Assembly: GCA_947588925.1 (NCBI GenBank)
Contig: CANQAT010000006.1
Span: 1 to 35,103 of the forward strand
DNA from: an uncultured Bacilli bacterium
GTDB lineage: Bacteria > Bacillota_I > Bacilli_A > RF39 > UBA660
Length of the DNA stretch: 35,103 nt
Direction of reading: 5' to 3'
Under the pieces are notes generated by a model, which was not told the origin of the DNA, made no database searches, and worked only from the letters and a program-made list of their open reading frames with translations. Positions 16,500 through 24,889 of the stretch are shown piece after piece. A program made the position numbers and the translations under genes. How positions within the stretch are numbered: position 1 is the stretch's first letter; each line of letters begins with the position of its first letter.

Positions 16500-16600
16500 T
16501 AAAAGAAAAGCACTCAATCTAACAAGATTAAGCGCTAACCAATATATTGGCGAGTACTCAACATTGCATTGTTAAGTATTCCCTTTTTTATTTTATGCAA
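16500..16600. ncRNA. 3' UTR / possible antisense antitoxin region
   Basis: Several inverted repeats are packed here: AATCT-AACA-AGATT, CCAATATATTGG, GAGTACTC and AACA...TTGTT. It follows the toxin-like ORF and holds the AGCACTC that complements its leader. Dense hairpins like these are usual where a type I toxin mRNA and its antisense RNA end and overlap. No promoter for the antisense RNA could be placed with confidence. Confidence 0.35.
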
Positions 16601-16747
16601 GTATCATGCACATATTCATAATAACATAAAAGCAACTTTTTTGCAAGTCGTCTTGTCATACTTGAAAATTCCGAATATCAATCAATCTAATTAATCAAAG
16701 GAATGAGTACAACAACTTTTCTAATAAAATTTAATAATTCTAATTTA

Positions 16748-17074
16748 TTACTTTCTCAATACCTTTTCCAAAAATATTTTGTTTTCAAATGTTCCCTTTT
16801 TTGTTCCTTTTTCTTGTGCAATAGAAATAACTTCTTCTAATGTTGCATCTTCTAATCTAGCTAAATATTTCATTATTTCTAACATATCGGCTAATTCTTC
16901 TATTCTGTCTTTTCCAGTCGCACTTAAAACTTCTTGATATTCCTCATTTAATTTTTTTTCTAGTTCAACTTTATATTCTTCATCAGTTAGAACTCTAGTA
17001 ATTGGTTCTTCACCATTTGATTTAATTATTTCAGGTATTTTGTCTCTTACCAATTTGTTATATATTTGTTCCAT
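16748..17074 (-). CDS. MazG-like / PRA-PH-type NTP pyrophosphohydrolase
   Basis: 108 residues of the all-alpha NTP pyrophosphatase group annotated as phosphoribosyl-ATP pyrophosphohydrolase-like. YNKLVRDKIPEII at the N-terminus is the group's signature. The metal site is NEEYQEVLSA (ExxE) and RIEELADMLEIM (ExxD). Such enzymes cleave nucleoside triphosphates to monophosphate and PPi and may clear abnormal nucleotides; no histidine operon is nearby, so a house-cleaning role is likelier than histidine synthesis. AAAGGAG precedes the ATG. The upstream ~150 bp is one copy of a direct repeat. Confidence 0.88.
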   Translation of the reverse strand: MEQIYNKLVRDKIPEIIKSNGEEPITRVLTDEEYKVELEKKLNEEYQEVLSATGKDRIEELADMLEIMKYLARLEDATLEEVISIAQEKGTKKGTFENKIFLEKVLRK

Positions 17075-17080
17075 GTTTTA

Positions 17081-17230
17081 TCTCCTTTTTCTATATTGAT
17101 ATTATCAATATGTAAGTGTGTTTTCTAAATTGACAAATATATCAATTTGAACTATAAAAATTATAACATAAATTCAAACATTTTAAAACTCGAACTTTTA
17201 TAGTTCGAGTATAAATCAATCCGGTGCCCT
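17081..17230 (-). repeat. direct repeat copy A ending in tRNA-Arg 3' scar
   Basis: About 150 bp matching 18013-18162, from the ribosome binding site of the gene below it to GGTGCCCT, which matches the 3' end of tRNA-Arg (GGTGTCCT). It contains a perfect hairpin, ACTCGAAC / GTTCGAGT (17188-17210). Confidence 0.82.
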
Positions 17231-17289
17231 AAAGGAAGGAGTATGATAAATTTTTTAAAATATAACAACAATATAACCAAATTATACCT

Positions 17290-18006
17290 TTAATTATTAT
17301 TTATATAAAAACCTCCATCAAAACTAATGTTGTAATAATTCGGATTAATTTGTTTTCTATGAATAAGTTTATTATTTTTATAAATTGTAATATATTTTTC
17401 ATTGTTATCGAGAGAAACGTTATAATTGTTTATATTTTCAATATTATCAATTTTTTTTGATTTTTTAGGTAAATATTTTGCTAAACTGTAATCGCCAGTT
17501 GCAATTCCTAAACTAATTTCTTTAAAATAATTTTCATTAATTGCATAAGCAAAGTTATGGCTATCGCCTATTCCTCCATTACCATTTGATTTATATACTA
17601 ATACTAAATCGCTATTAATTATTAAATAATATTCTCTAAATAAACTGCATGATAATAACAAAATAGGTAATATAATAAATAATAATATAACTAATATAGA
17701 CTTCTTTGAAAAAGAAATCATTTCATTGCCTTTTTTAATTTTTTTGGAACATATAATAATAGAAACAATATATATTATTATTGCAATCAACGATATTAAT
17801 GCTAAAAATAAAATCTCAGGTCCTATATCTACACTTAAAACATTTGGTATAACAACTATATTTAAAATTAAATACGTTATATAAAAAAAGTTAATTATCT
17901 TAATACATTTACAATTTTTTTTATTTTTTATTGAATAAATTAATATTGGTATTGAAAGTAAACTAACCATTATTATGATAAAATAAATACAATTTTTTAA
18001 CAACAT
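17290..18006 (-). CDS. four-helix membrane protein of unknown function
   Basis: About 238 residues from ATG 18006 (AAGGAGA six bases upstream; the longer ORF start has no site). Four hydrophobic helices come first, at about 2-24 (CIYFIIIMVSLLSIPILIY), 35-56, 63-85 and 100-120 (ILVILLFIILPILLLSC). A polar domain of about 110 residues with Asn/Tyr-rich beta-like sequence follows, probably outside the cell. No family recognised. The gene lies between two ~150-bp direct repeats that both carry tRNA-Arg 3' sequence, so it may have arrived by insertion or duplication at the tRNA. Confidence 0.7.
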   Translation of the reverse strand: MLLKNCIYFIIIMVSLLSIPILIYSIKNKKNCKCIKIINFFYITYLILNIVVIPNVLSVDIGPEILFLALISLIAIIIYIVSIIICSKKIKKGNEMISFSKKSILVILLFIILPILLLSCSLFREYYLIINSDLVLVYKSNGNGGIGDSHNFAYAINENYFKEISLGIATGDYSLAKYLPKKSKKIDNIENINNYNVSLDNNEKYITIYKNNKLIHRKQINPNYYNISFDGGFYINNN

Positions 18007-18012
18007 AATATT

Positions 18013-18162
18013 TCTCCTTACATAGCATATTGGTATTGACAATATGCAAGTGTGTTTTCTAAATTGACAAATATATCAATTTAAACCATAAATATTTTAT
18101 CATAAATTTAAGCATTTTAAAACTCGAACATAAAAGTCCGAGTATCAATCAATCTGGTGTCC
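18013..18162 (-). repeat. direct repeat copy B overlapping tRNA-Arg 3' end
   Basis: Partner of 17081-17230. It runs from the ribosome binding site of the membrane-protein gene to the 3' terminal bases of the intact tRNA-Arg. Confidence 0.82.
18122..18143 (-). terminator. hairpin after tRNA-Arg
   Basis: ACTCGGAC / GTTCGAGT (8 bp with one G-T) followed by TTTTAAAAT on the minus strand, 12 bases after the tRNA end. The matching hairpin in copy A is perfect. Confidence 0.7.
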
Positions 18163-18231
18163 TCGATAGGACTCGAACCTACCACCTAAAGTTTAGGAAA
18201 CTTTTGCTCTATCCCGATGAGCTACGAGGAC
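18155..18231 (-). tRNA. tRNA-Arg (anticodon CCU), CCA encoded
   Basis: The minus strand folds as a full cloverleaf. Acceptor GTCCTCG pairs with CGAGGAC; D arm GCTC/GAGC; anticodon stem AAAGT/ACTTT with loop TTCCTAA (anticodon CCT, reads AGG); variable AGGTG; T arm GTAGG-TTCGAGT-CCTAT. Discriminator A and CCA are encoded. Confidence 0.95.
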
Positions 18232-18276
18232 ATATTACCTTTAAAATAAAGGCAATATAGACCTACAAAAGTAAGT

Positions 18277-18789
18277 CTATTTTATTATATTAAATACAAA
18301 TAATAAATATAAATTGAAAACATATGTAAGTTTATAACTAAATTTCTTTGAAACTTCTCCTAAACTTAATACTTTATCTACTAAACTTACAACCCAACTC
18401 TCTGCATACTTTGGAACTTTATAATCTATAGGAAACATATGTGATTTTATTATATTTATTTCTTTTTCTGAAAGTTCAAACTGATTAGTTGCATTTATAA
18501 CAGCTTCATTAGGATGTTTTACAGAAAACAATAACAATTTATCTTTTATTGAATCACAATTACTTATCTCCTCTGTATAAAAGTCATGAAGAAGTCCACC
18601 TCTAGCTACATCCTTATAATCCAACTTTAAGGCTTTAGCTATTTTATATGAATAATAAGATACTTTTAATGAGTGATCCATTCTTGTAGTATTATGATGT
18701 TTAATATTATTCATTTTTTGAAATTCTTCATTATGCATTATATTATTTATAATTAATAGGTATTCTTCATCTTTTGTGTACTTTGTCAT
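18277..18789 (-). CDS. HD-domain phosphohydrolase-like protein
   Basis: 170 residues with the HD-domain metal ligands: a first His in HHNTTRMDHSLKVSYYSYK, then the GGLLHDFY HD pair near 90, then HPNEAV and KSHMFP. This is the order of metal ligands in the YfbR/HDIG-like group that cleaves nucleotides or nucleotide second messengers. The substrate is unknown. GAGGTGA precedes the ATG by 11 nt. An inverted repeat (TAGACTTAC / GTAGGTCTA, 18258-18279) overlaps the stop codon and may end the transcript. The next gene down is tRNA-Arg. Confidence 0.85.
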   Translation of the reverse strand: MTKYTKDEEYLLIINNIMHNEEFQKMNNIKHHNTTRMDHSLKVSYYSYKIAKALKLDYKDVARGGLLHDFYTEEISNCDSIKDKLLLFSVKHPNEAVINATNQFELSEKEINIIKSHMFPIDYKVPKYAESWVVSLVDKVLSLGEVSKKFSYKLTYVFNLYLLFVFNIIK

Positions 18790-18882
18790 ACCTTTTATTT
18801 CACCTCAAACACTACTACATTATATCATGTTTTTAACAAAATTATAATGCCTTTTGTTACTGTTTTTTATTAAAATTTTTAA

Positions 18883-18903
18883 AAGCCTTGAAAATCAAGG
18901 CTT
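18883..18903 (-). terminator. Rho-independent terminator of the DUF3048 gene
   Basis: AAGCCTTGA / TCAAGGCTT with a 3-nt loop, followed by TTAAAAATTTT on the minus strand, touching the stop codon. Confidence 0.82.
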
Positions 18904-19936
18904 ATTCTATAGTAATTTTTTGATTAAGCGGTTGAATCTCTATATGAGTGTTACCATCATTTACTTTTATTTCTGTACCATCTTTGTATCTATATATTGT
19001 TCTACTACTTCTAGATTCTTTCTCCCAAGTAATAGGTACAGCATATCCCTCTGATATATACCATCCTTCTCCATTACCTATATTATATAGAGTCTGTCTC
19101 CCATAAGAATCTATTGATGTATTTTTTACTTGATATGTAATTATATTTTTAGCAGTATATTGCTGTTTTGTTTCGTGGTCGATATGTGCTTTATCATTTT
19201 GAAATCTCTTATATACCTTGTTTGTACTATCATATTCAAATGACGTAGATCTACTATTAGAATAAGTTATATCTACTTTGTTTGCTACTCTACTTCCTTC
19301 AATATTTGCTAGATTAATAGATTCAGCGCTATAATCAAGTAATGGTTTAGATGATGTTGTCGTTCTATATTTATAATAGCTTATACCATTATTTATTTTA
19401 TCTGTTGTTGTGAATGCTGTATGTTCTAAAGCTAATCCAAGTGATGTATCTCTAGTATATCCATTATAACTCATAAAATTAATGTTATTTACTCCTAATT
19501 TTTTCATATCATCTTGTGCTTGTGGACTCCATCCAAAATGTACATATATCGCATCATTTTCAAGTGCATAATCTAAAAAATAATGTCTTGATGATCTAAC
19601 AGATCCTATTCTATCCAAGTTTTTATCTTTATATAAAGCCATTAATCTAGTGTATCCACCTTCAACAATTATTTCATAAACTATATATGCATCTTGAATT
19701 CCTGATTGATATCCCCATACAGTATATATATTGTTTATCATAACGGCATATGGTCTACTATCAGAATCCAAGTCGATTATCTCTACTTTCTTTTCTTCAG
19801 TTTTATCATCATCTATCTTATCTTCATTTTTCTCCTCATTCTTACACCCACCAACAATAGTTAACATAAATACTATAACTATTAAGGATAAAAATAATTT
19901 TATAATTTTTTTATTTTTTAAAAAATTTATTTTCAC
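18902..19936 (-). CDS. YerB-type DUF3048 lipoprotein
   Basis: 344 residues. An N-terminal signal peptide ends in a lipobox (LTIVGGC, Cys at about 31), then an acidic linker rich in Lys/Glu/Asp, so it is anchored outside the membrane. The DUF3048 core is clear: RPYAVMINN, then QSGIQDAYIVYEIIVEGGYT, then DRIGSVRSSRHYF and LENDAIYVHFGWSPQAQ. A C-terminal DUF3048_C-like strand region ends TEIKVNDGNTHIEIQP. Relatives (B. subtilis YerB) are envelope proteins; the biochemical role is not settled. It is a single gene with its own terminator. Confidence 0.93.
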   Translation of the reverse strand: MKINFLKNKKIIKLFLSLIVIVFMLTIVGGCKNEEKNEDKIDDDKTEEKKVEIIDLDSDSRPYAVMINNIYTVWGYQSGIQDAYIVYEIIVEGGYTRLMALYKDKNLDRIGSVRSSRHYFLDYALENDAIYVHFGWSPQAQDDMKKLGVNNINFMSYNGYTRDTSLGLALEHTAFTTTDKINNGISYYKYRTTTSSKPLLDYSAESINLANIEGSRVANKVDITYSNSRSTSFEYDSTNKVYKRFQNDKAHIDHETKQQYTAKNIITYQVKNTSIDSYGRQTLYNIGNGEGWYISEGYAVPITWEKESRSSRTIYRYKDGTEIKVNDGNTHIEIQPLNQKITIE

Positions 19937-19989
19937 TATATCTTCACCTCATTATAAGTATATCAAATTACATAAAATTTTTAAAGGAG

Positions 19990-20037
19990 AAATTAAAAAA
20001 TAATTGTATCAAAATTAAAAAATAATTGTATTAAAAT
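19990..20037. repeat. short tandem repeat
   Basis: Two copies of a 21-22 bp AT-only unit (AAATTAAAAAATAATTGTAT) plus a partial third, between the DUF3048 gene and ddl. It probably reflects slippage; each unit contains a possible promoter-like box. Confidence 0.7.
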
Positions 20038-20113
20038 TATTACTCCTGATAAAACATTTTATTCACATTTTTAATATTATATTCAAATTTTTTATAATAC
20101 CAAAAAAGAGAAA

Positions 20114-21310
20114 TTATTTCAATTTCCCTTTCATACCTTTTAAGCCTTTAACTCCATAATTAGCTAATATATTGCTTTCAAATGAATAAATTTTCTTTGA
20201 TCTATTTTTATAATCTTTTATAGCTAGGGTAATCATCTCATCTAAAAGTTGTGTATATTTTTTACCTGTAGGTTCCCATAGATAAAAGGATAAACTTCCT
20301 GGTATTGTATTTGGTTCATTTACATAATATTTATTTGTTTTCTTATCTATTAAATAATCTATTCTACATACTCCACTTAAATTAAGTGCCCTAAATACTT
20401 TTTTTGAAGTCTCTTTAATATCATGAGTTAAATCATCACTTATGCGAGCTGGTATTATTCTACTCGCACTTGCCATTCCTTTAGAATGTGACCCTTTAAG
20501 TTTTCCTTTAGATCCTCCTATATATTTATCTTCATATGTTAAGAATTCTTCATCACTTGTTACTTCTTCTATTAGGCTTGTCTCTTGATGTGAATAATTA
20601 CCAAACACACTACAATTTACTTCTATTAAATTTTGTACTGCATGTTCAACAATTACTTTAACATCGTATTTCATAGCTTCTTCTATCGCATTAGCTAGTA
20701 CGTTTTCATCTTTTACATAAGTAATACCTACGCTACTACCAAGTGTAGCTGGTTTAACTATTACTGGGTATCCTAATTTTTTTACATCTTCAAAGACTTT
20801 TTCACTATCAAAAGCATAATCACTATCAAAAAACCATATATAATCTACAATAGGCAAGTTCATATCTTTAAAAATTTGTTTCATTACTACTTTATCTTGT
20901 CCTAACGCACTTCCTAAAACTCTACTTCCAACATATGGAATTCCAACACTATCTAAATATCCTTGGATAGTTCCATCTTCCGCATTATTTCCATGTACTA
21001 TTGGAAAAGCTATATCAATATCTGTTATATTTTTTCTAAATAGCCCTTTTGTAGTTTGAAGATAGAATCCATCTTTTGTTTTTGTTAAAACTACTTGTTT
21101 AGCATATTTTTTTAAATCATCAAAATTTTGATAAACATCTATATCCATAAGCATTTTACCTGTATACCAAATTCTATCTTTGCTTATATATATTGGAACT
21201 ATTTCATACTTTTCTTTATCTATATTTTCCATGGCCTGAACTGCAGATATTATACTTACTTCATGTTCTACAGTTTCTCCTCCAAATATTACACCAACTT
21301 TAATCTTCAT
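20114..21310 (-). CDS. ddl: D-alanine--D-alanine ligase
   Basis: Joins two D-Ala with ATP for peptidoglycan precursors. An ATP-grasp enzyme of about 398 residues: GVIFGGETVEHEVS at the N-terminus with the catalytic Glu, HGNNAEDGTIQGYLDSVG, IPYVGS, a P-loop-like KPATLGSSVG, an omega-loop LTYEDKYIGG, and the C-terminal metal site YVNEPNTIPGS. The Tyr in the omega-loop is the residue expected for D-Ala-D-Ala rather than D-Ala-D-Lac ligases. The second ATG (21310) is used because AGGAGA lies eight bases upstream of it and only two from the first. It follows murF directly with an 11-bp gap. Confidence 0.96.
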   Translation of the reverse strand: MKIKVGVIFGGETVEHEVSIISAVQAMENIDKEKYEIVPIYISKDRIWYTGKMLMDIDVYQNFDDLKKYAKQVVLTKTKDGFYLQTTKGLFRKNITDIDIAFPIVHGNNAEDGTIQGYLDSVGIPYVGSRVLGSALGQDKVVMKQIFKDMNLPIVDYIWFFDSDYAFDSEKVFEDVKKLGYPVIVKPATLGSSVGITYVKDENVLANAIEEAMKYDVKVIVEHAVQNLIEVNCSVFGNYSHQETSLIEEVTSDEEFLTYEDKYIGGSKGKLKGSHSKGMASASRIIPARISDDLTHDIKETSKKVFRALNLSGVCRIDYLIDKKTNKYYVNEPNTIPGSLSFYLWEPTGKKYTQLLDEMITLAIKDYKNRSKKIYSFESNILANYGVKGLKGMKGKLK

Positions 21311-21321
21311 ATACATCTCTC

Positions 21322-22899
21322 CTATTCGTTAAATAAGTCCGGTAAATCATTTTCTAAAAGTACATATGTGTTTCCTTGAGCAAGTCTATTCATAAGTGGA
21401 AATGCATCTCTAACATCATTAAGTACAAATATTTTGTCTTTATTATATTTATTCTCTATTAAACTTTCATATATAGGCTTTGTTTGATTTTTACCTATCA
21501 ATATTACATAATCACACACTTTACTTATATATTCTCCAAATTTATAATTAAGTTCATATTGTTTATCCCCTAGTTCAATCATACCAGGCGTAACTATTAT
21601 TTTAGTGCCTTCCATAAGTCCTAAAACTTCTACAGCCATACGAGATCCAACAGGATTTGAATTATAAGCATCATCTATTATATTAATATTACCATATTTT
21701 TTAAGTTCTAAACGGTGTTCTATAACATTCACACTACTAACTCCTCTTTCGAGTTCTTCTATACTAAGACCTAACTCATGTCCTAATAATATTCCAGCAA
21801 GTATATTATATACATTATGTTTACCAAGTAATTTAGTTGTAAAGTGATACTTATTTTTATCCCCTTTAAATATACAATCAAAACTAGTACCCTTACCAGA
21901 TAGTTTTATATTTGTTGCGTATAAATCTGCATCCTTATTATCTATTCCAATCCATTTTACTTTACAATCATTTTTTATTTTGTATTTTACTTGATATTCA
22001 TCATCTTTATTTAGAATTGCAAGTCCATCGCTTGGAAGTGATTCTACTAATTCAAACTTTCCTTTCATAATGTTATCTCTAGATCCAAAGCTTTCTAAAT
22101 GTGCTTCTCCTATAACAGTTATTATTCCATACTTTGGTCTAACTATTTTACAATTTTGTTTTATTTCTCCTATTTTAAATGCTCCCATTTCGGCAATAAA
22201 TATATCATTAAATTTATCTAAATAATTGTTAATAGAATTAATAAGCCCATATGGAGTATTAAAACTTTTAGGTGTAGCAAATGAATTAAATTTTACATTT
22301 AATATATCATTTATTATATTTTTACTACTAGTTTTACCATAACTACCTGTTATTCCAACAACAGGTATATTCATAGTTTTAAGTTTATTAAGAGCCTTAA
22401 ACTTATAATAATAGTAAACACATTTTTCAACAGGTTTATTTATTACATTAGCAGTCATAACTACAAAATAATTTAAATATGTCATAAGTCCTAATAATAA
22501 ATAAGCATATACTAAATTATCATAAGAGAAGCTTATTATAAAAGGTATTATCATAATTAAATACATTAAGGATACTGTTATAGATAATCTTTTTATTCTT
22601 GCGGTTACTACTAAAGGTTTTTTAGCAACTACTTTTTTATTTCTATAAGAAATAAATATAATCCCATAAATTATTATAAATAATCCTATTGTAAATCCTA
22701 TATCAAAGAATAATGTAAATATTATAAGTACAAATAATATATCACTATCATAAGCCACCTTTGTTATATTAGTAAGTAACCATTTAAAATATCTATTATC
22801 ATCATCATAATAATTTTGTTGTAACATATGAAATGATTTTTTAGTTTTATAAATTGTAAAAATTAAATAAGGTATAAGCGATATTAAAAACAAAGTCAT
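21322..22899 (-). CDS. murF: MurF-type ligase with N-terminal membrane domain
   Basis: Adds D-Ala-D-Ala to UDP-MurNAc-tripeptide; its substrate comes from the ddl gene just downstream. Residues 1 to about 165 hold four or five hydrophobic helices (LFLISLIPYLIFTIY; ILFVLIIFTLFFDIGF; SLMYLIMIIPFIISF; LLLGLMTYLNYFVVM) that ordinary MurF lacks. Then comes the Mur ligase core: VVGITGSYGKTSSKN P-loop near 180, FIAEMGAFKIGEI, ILNKDDEY, GKHNVYNILAGI, EHRLELKKYGNINIIDDAYNSNP (shown in part: IIDDAYNSNP). GGAGGAG precedes the ATG, one base after the hydrolase stop. The extension would tether the enzyme to the membrane. An MurT-like or other Mur ligase role is less likely given ddl. Confidence 0.9.
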   Translation of the reverse strand: MTLFLISLIPYLIFTIYKTKKSFHMLQQNYYDDDNRYFKWLLTNITKVAYDSDILFVLIIFTLFFDIGFTIGLFIIIYGIIFISYRNKKVVAKKPLVVTARIKRLSITVSLMYLIMIIPFIISFSYDNLVYAYLLLGLMTYLNYFVVMTANVINKPVEKCVYYYYKFKALNKLKTMNIPVVGITGSYGKTSSKNIINDILNVKFNSFATPKSFNTPYGLINSINNYLDKFNDIFIAEMGAFKIGEIKQNCKIVRPKYGIITVIGEAHLESFGSRDNIMKGKFELVESLPSDGLAILNKDDEYQVKYKIKNDCKVKWIGIDNKDADLYATNIKLSGKGTSFDCIFKGDKNKYHFTTKLLGKHNVYNILAGILLGHELGLSIEELERGVSSVNVIEHRLELKKYGNINIIDDAYNSNPVGSRMAVEVLGLMEGTKIIVTPGMIELGDKQYELNYKFGEYISKVCDYVILIGKNQTKPIYESLIENKYNKDKIFVLNDVRDAFPLMNRLAQGNTYVLLENDLPDLFNE

Positions 22900-22900
22900 A

Positions 22901-23635
22901 CTACTCTCCTCCTATAAAACTCTTTATTATATTTATAGTTTCTCCTATACGTTCTAAATATGCATAATGAGTACATCCCTCATATGGAATTACTGCAGAA
23001 TCACTAATTAATTTTTCGAGTTCATAAGCACGTTCTATTGGAACTTCACTATCCATAGTTCCCCATATTATTATTGTTGGACATTTTATTTTTTTTACAT
23101 CCTCACTTATATCTAAATTAACATGTTCTACAAGTATTTTTCTCATAAACTCACTAGCTTCTCTATAATCTCTTGATCCTATATGTTTTTTAGCAACATT
23201 TTCTAATTTATTTAAGCCAGGAACTTTTTTTAAACTTTTTAATATTTTTGTCTTAGTACTAATTTTTTTTATTTCTTTTTTAAATGGACTTCCAAATAAT
23301 ATTAATTTGTTTACTTTATATTTACTTGCATATATCAAACTGATTTTTCCTCCAAATGAGTGACCAATTAGTACTGGATTACTTACATTTAGACTATCTA
23401 ATAATTGTTTTATACAAGAAGCATAATCATACATAGTCCAAATAGTTGTTGGTTCAGGACTATCTCCAAATCCAGGTAAATCTACAATTATTATTCTATT
23501 ATTTTTCTGTAGTTTATCTCCGATTGGTTGCATCATACTAATATTTTGACCCCAACCATGTAAAAGTACTAAAGCATTCTCTCCTGTACCATAATCTACA
23601 TAGTTTACATCTGTATTATTTATGTGCTTTATCAT
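22901..23635 (-). CDS. alpha/beta-fold hydrolase
   Basis: 244 residues of the alpha/beta hydrolase superfamily. Oxyanion-hole motif LLHGWGQN near 28-35, DLPGFGDS near 52, nucleophile elbow GHSFGG near 92-97, a lid region rich in Lys, the acid in IIWGTMDSEVP near 193, and catalytic His in EGCTHYAYLE near 222. The substrate is unknown. It is the first gene of the hydrolase-murF-ddl operon (1-bp and 11-bp gaps), so a link to cell-wall or lipid metabolism is plausible but inferred. The promoter region upstream holds a TATAAT box and an inverted repeat. Confidence 0.92.
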   Translation of the reverse strand: MIKHINNTDVNYVDYGTGENALVLLHGWGQNISMMQPIGDKLQKNNRIIIVDLPGFGDSPEPTTIWTMYDYASCIKQLLDSLNVSNPVLIGHSFGGKISLIYASKYKVNKLILFGSPFKKEIKKISTKTKILKSLKKVPGLNKLENVAKKHIGSRDYREASEFMRKILVEHVNLDISEDVKKIKCPTIIIWGTMDSEVPIERAYELEKLISDSAVIPYEGCTHYAYLERIGETINIIKSFIGGE

Positions 23636-23650
23636 CTTATCACCATTATT

Positions 23651-23690
23651 ATTATAGCACGTTTACATAGAAAAAAAAAGAAATGTAAAC
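23651..23690 (-). promoter_or_regulatory. putative promoter and operator of the hydrolase-murF-ddl operon
   Basis: TATAAT lies at 23651-23656 on the minus strand, 16 bases upstream of the gene. Upstream of it GTTTACAT and ATGTAAAC (8-bp arms, 14-nt A/T-run spacer) span where the -35 box should be. An inverted repeat in that place would suit a repressor or activator. The -35 itself is poor. Confidence 0.4.
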
Positions 23691-23767
23691 TTTTTTTATA
23701 CATTTTCTTAATTTTGTAACGTATATATTATCAATATTATTTTAATAATATAAGTACATTATACAAT

Positions 23768-24793
23768 TTATTTGTTTTCTATTTGTTTTGTTTCATTTAA
23801 TAATCTATCAAAATCTGATACATAGTTTCTATCTTGTATAACTTTATATTTTTCATATTCATTTTCTGCTTTTTCTAATGCTTGTTTATGAGAAACTGTA
23901 CCCTTTCCTTCTAGTACATTATAATGAAAAATCTTTAAAGCATTTTCTACTTCATTTTTCCAATCATTCATGGACATTGCAATATTTCTTTCGGCATTGT
24001 TTTCAGCTATATCTAAAAATAAGTTTACTAAATTATTCAAATTCTTAATTTCTTTTTCGTCTAAATAATTTTTTGCAATAATAACATCTGATTTTAGTAT
24101 CTTACCATCAGGTGATTTTTCCCAATTTGTAAGACCCATATTTTTCTTTTCAGAATCTGCTCTATTATAAACTATTTCTGCGGCAGTTTGTCCAGTTATA
24201 GCAAAATGAAATTTATTTTGAATTGTTTTGTAAAATGTTACTGCTTCTTCACTATTTTTATCATAATCAATTGAACATTCTGAAAATATGTCAGTAATTT
24301 TTTGATAAAACATTCTTTCACTTGTACGAATTAATTTAATTCTTTCAAGTAATCTTTTAAAATATTCTTGATCTATTTTATTTGCTTTCATGAATCTTTC
24401 ATCATTTAGTGCGAATCCTTGAACCATATAATCCTTAATTATTTTATTTGCCCAAGTTCTAAATTTGATTGCTTTTTTAGAATTAACTCTAAATCCAACA
24501 GAAATAATCATATCTAGATTATAATATTGATAAACTCTTTTAACTTTACGATTTCCTTCATTTTGAACTTGTGCAATTTTTGCACAAGTTGAATTTTCAT
24601 TTAATTCTACTTCTTTATAAATATTATTAATATGCCTAATAATACCACTTCTATCTATATTAAAAAGAGTCGCTAAAGCTTCAGTACTTAACCAAACATC
24701 TTCATTTTTGAGTAATACTTCTACTTTAGTATTCCCTTCTTCATCATTATAAAATAAAATATTTTTTTCAGTACCGATTAATTTATCATTCAC
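23768..24793 (-). CDS. RhuM-family protein
   Basis: 341 residues of the virulence RhuM family, common on genomic islands and of unknown biochemistry. The N-terminal Bro/KilA-like DNA-binding-type segment reads VWLSTEALATLFNIDRSGI, then NSTCAKIAQVQNEGNR, then YQYYNLDMIISVGFRVNS and KFRTWANKIIKDYMVQGFAL, all family hallmarks. The C-terminal helical region ends GKGTVSHKQALEKAENEYEKYK. GAAGGTG precedes the ATG. Immediately upstream is a degenerate fragment of a second RhuM gene, so the locus has been duplicated or replaced. Confidence 0.9.
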   Translation of the reverse strand: MNDKLIGTEKNILFYNDEEGNTKVEVLLKNEDVWLSTEALATLFNIDRSGIIRHINNIYKEVELNENSTCAKIAQVQNEGNRKVKRVYQYYNLDMIISVGFRVNSKKAIKFRTWANKIIKDYMVQGFALNDERFMKANKIDQEYFKRLLERIKLIRTSERMFYQKITDIFSECSIDYDKNSEEAVTFYKTIQNKFHFAITGQTAAEIVYNRADSEKKNMGLTNWEKSPDGKILKSDVIIAKNYLDEKEIKNLNNLVNLFLDIAENNAERNIAMSMNDWKNEVENALKIFHYNVLEGKGTVSHKQALEKAENEYEKYKVIQDRNYVSDFDRLLNETKQIENK

Positions 24794-24889
24794 ATTTACA
24801 CCTTCTTTATATAATCTAATAATCTTTCTACATATATTATACTATTATTTATAATACTAAACAATTAATTTCTACTATTTTTTATTTGT

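Noticed and set aside
16314-16517. 67-residue minus-strand ORF opposite the toxin-like gene
   Set aside because: Antisense shadow of the toxin locus without a start site; the plus-strand peptide explains the region.
17235-17290. Short plus-strand ORF with a good GGAAGGAG site (MINFLKYNNN...)
   Set aside because: Sixteen codons, not hydrophobic, no homology and no terminator; probably chance in AT-rich DNA after the tRNA scar.
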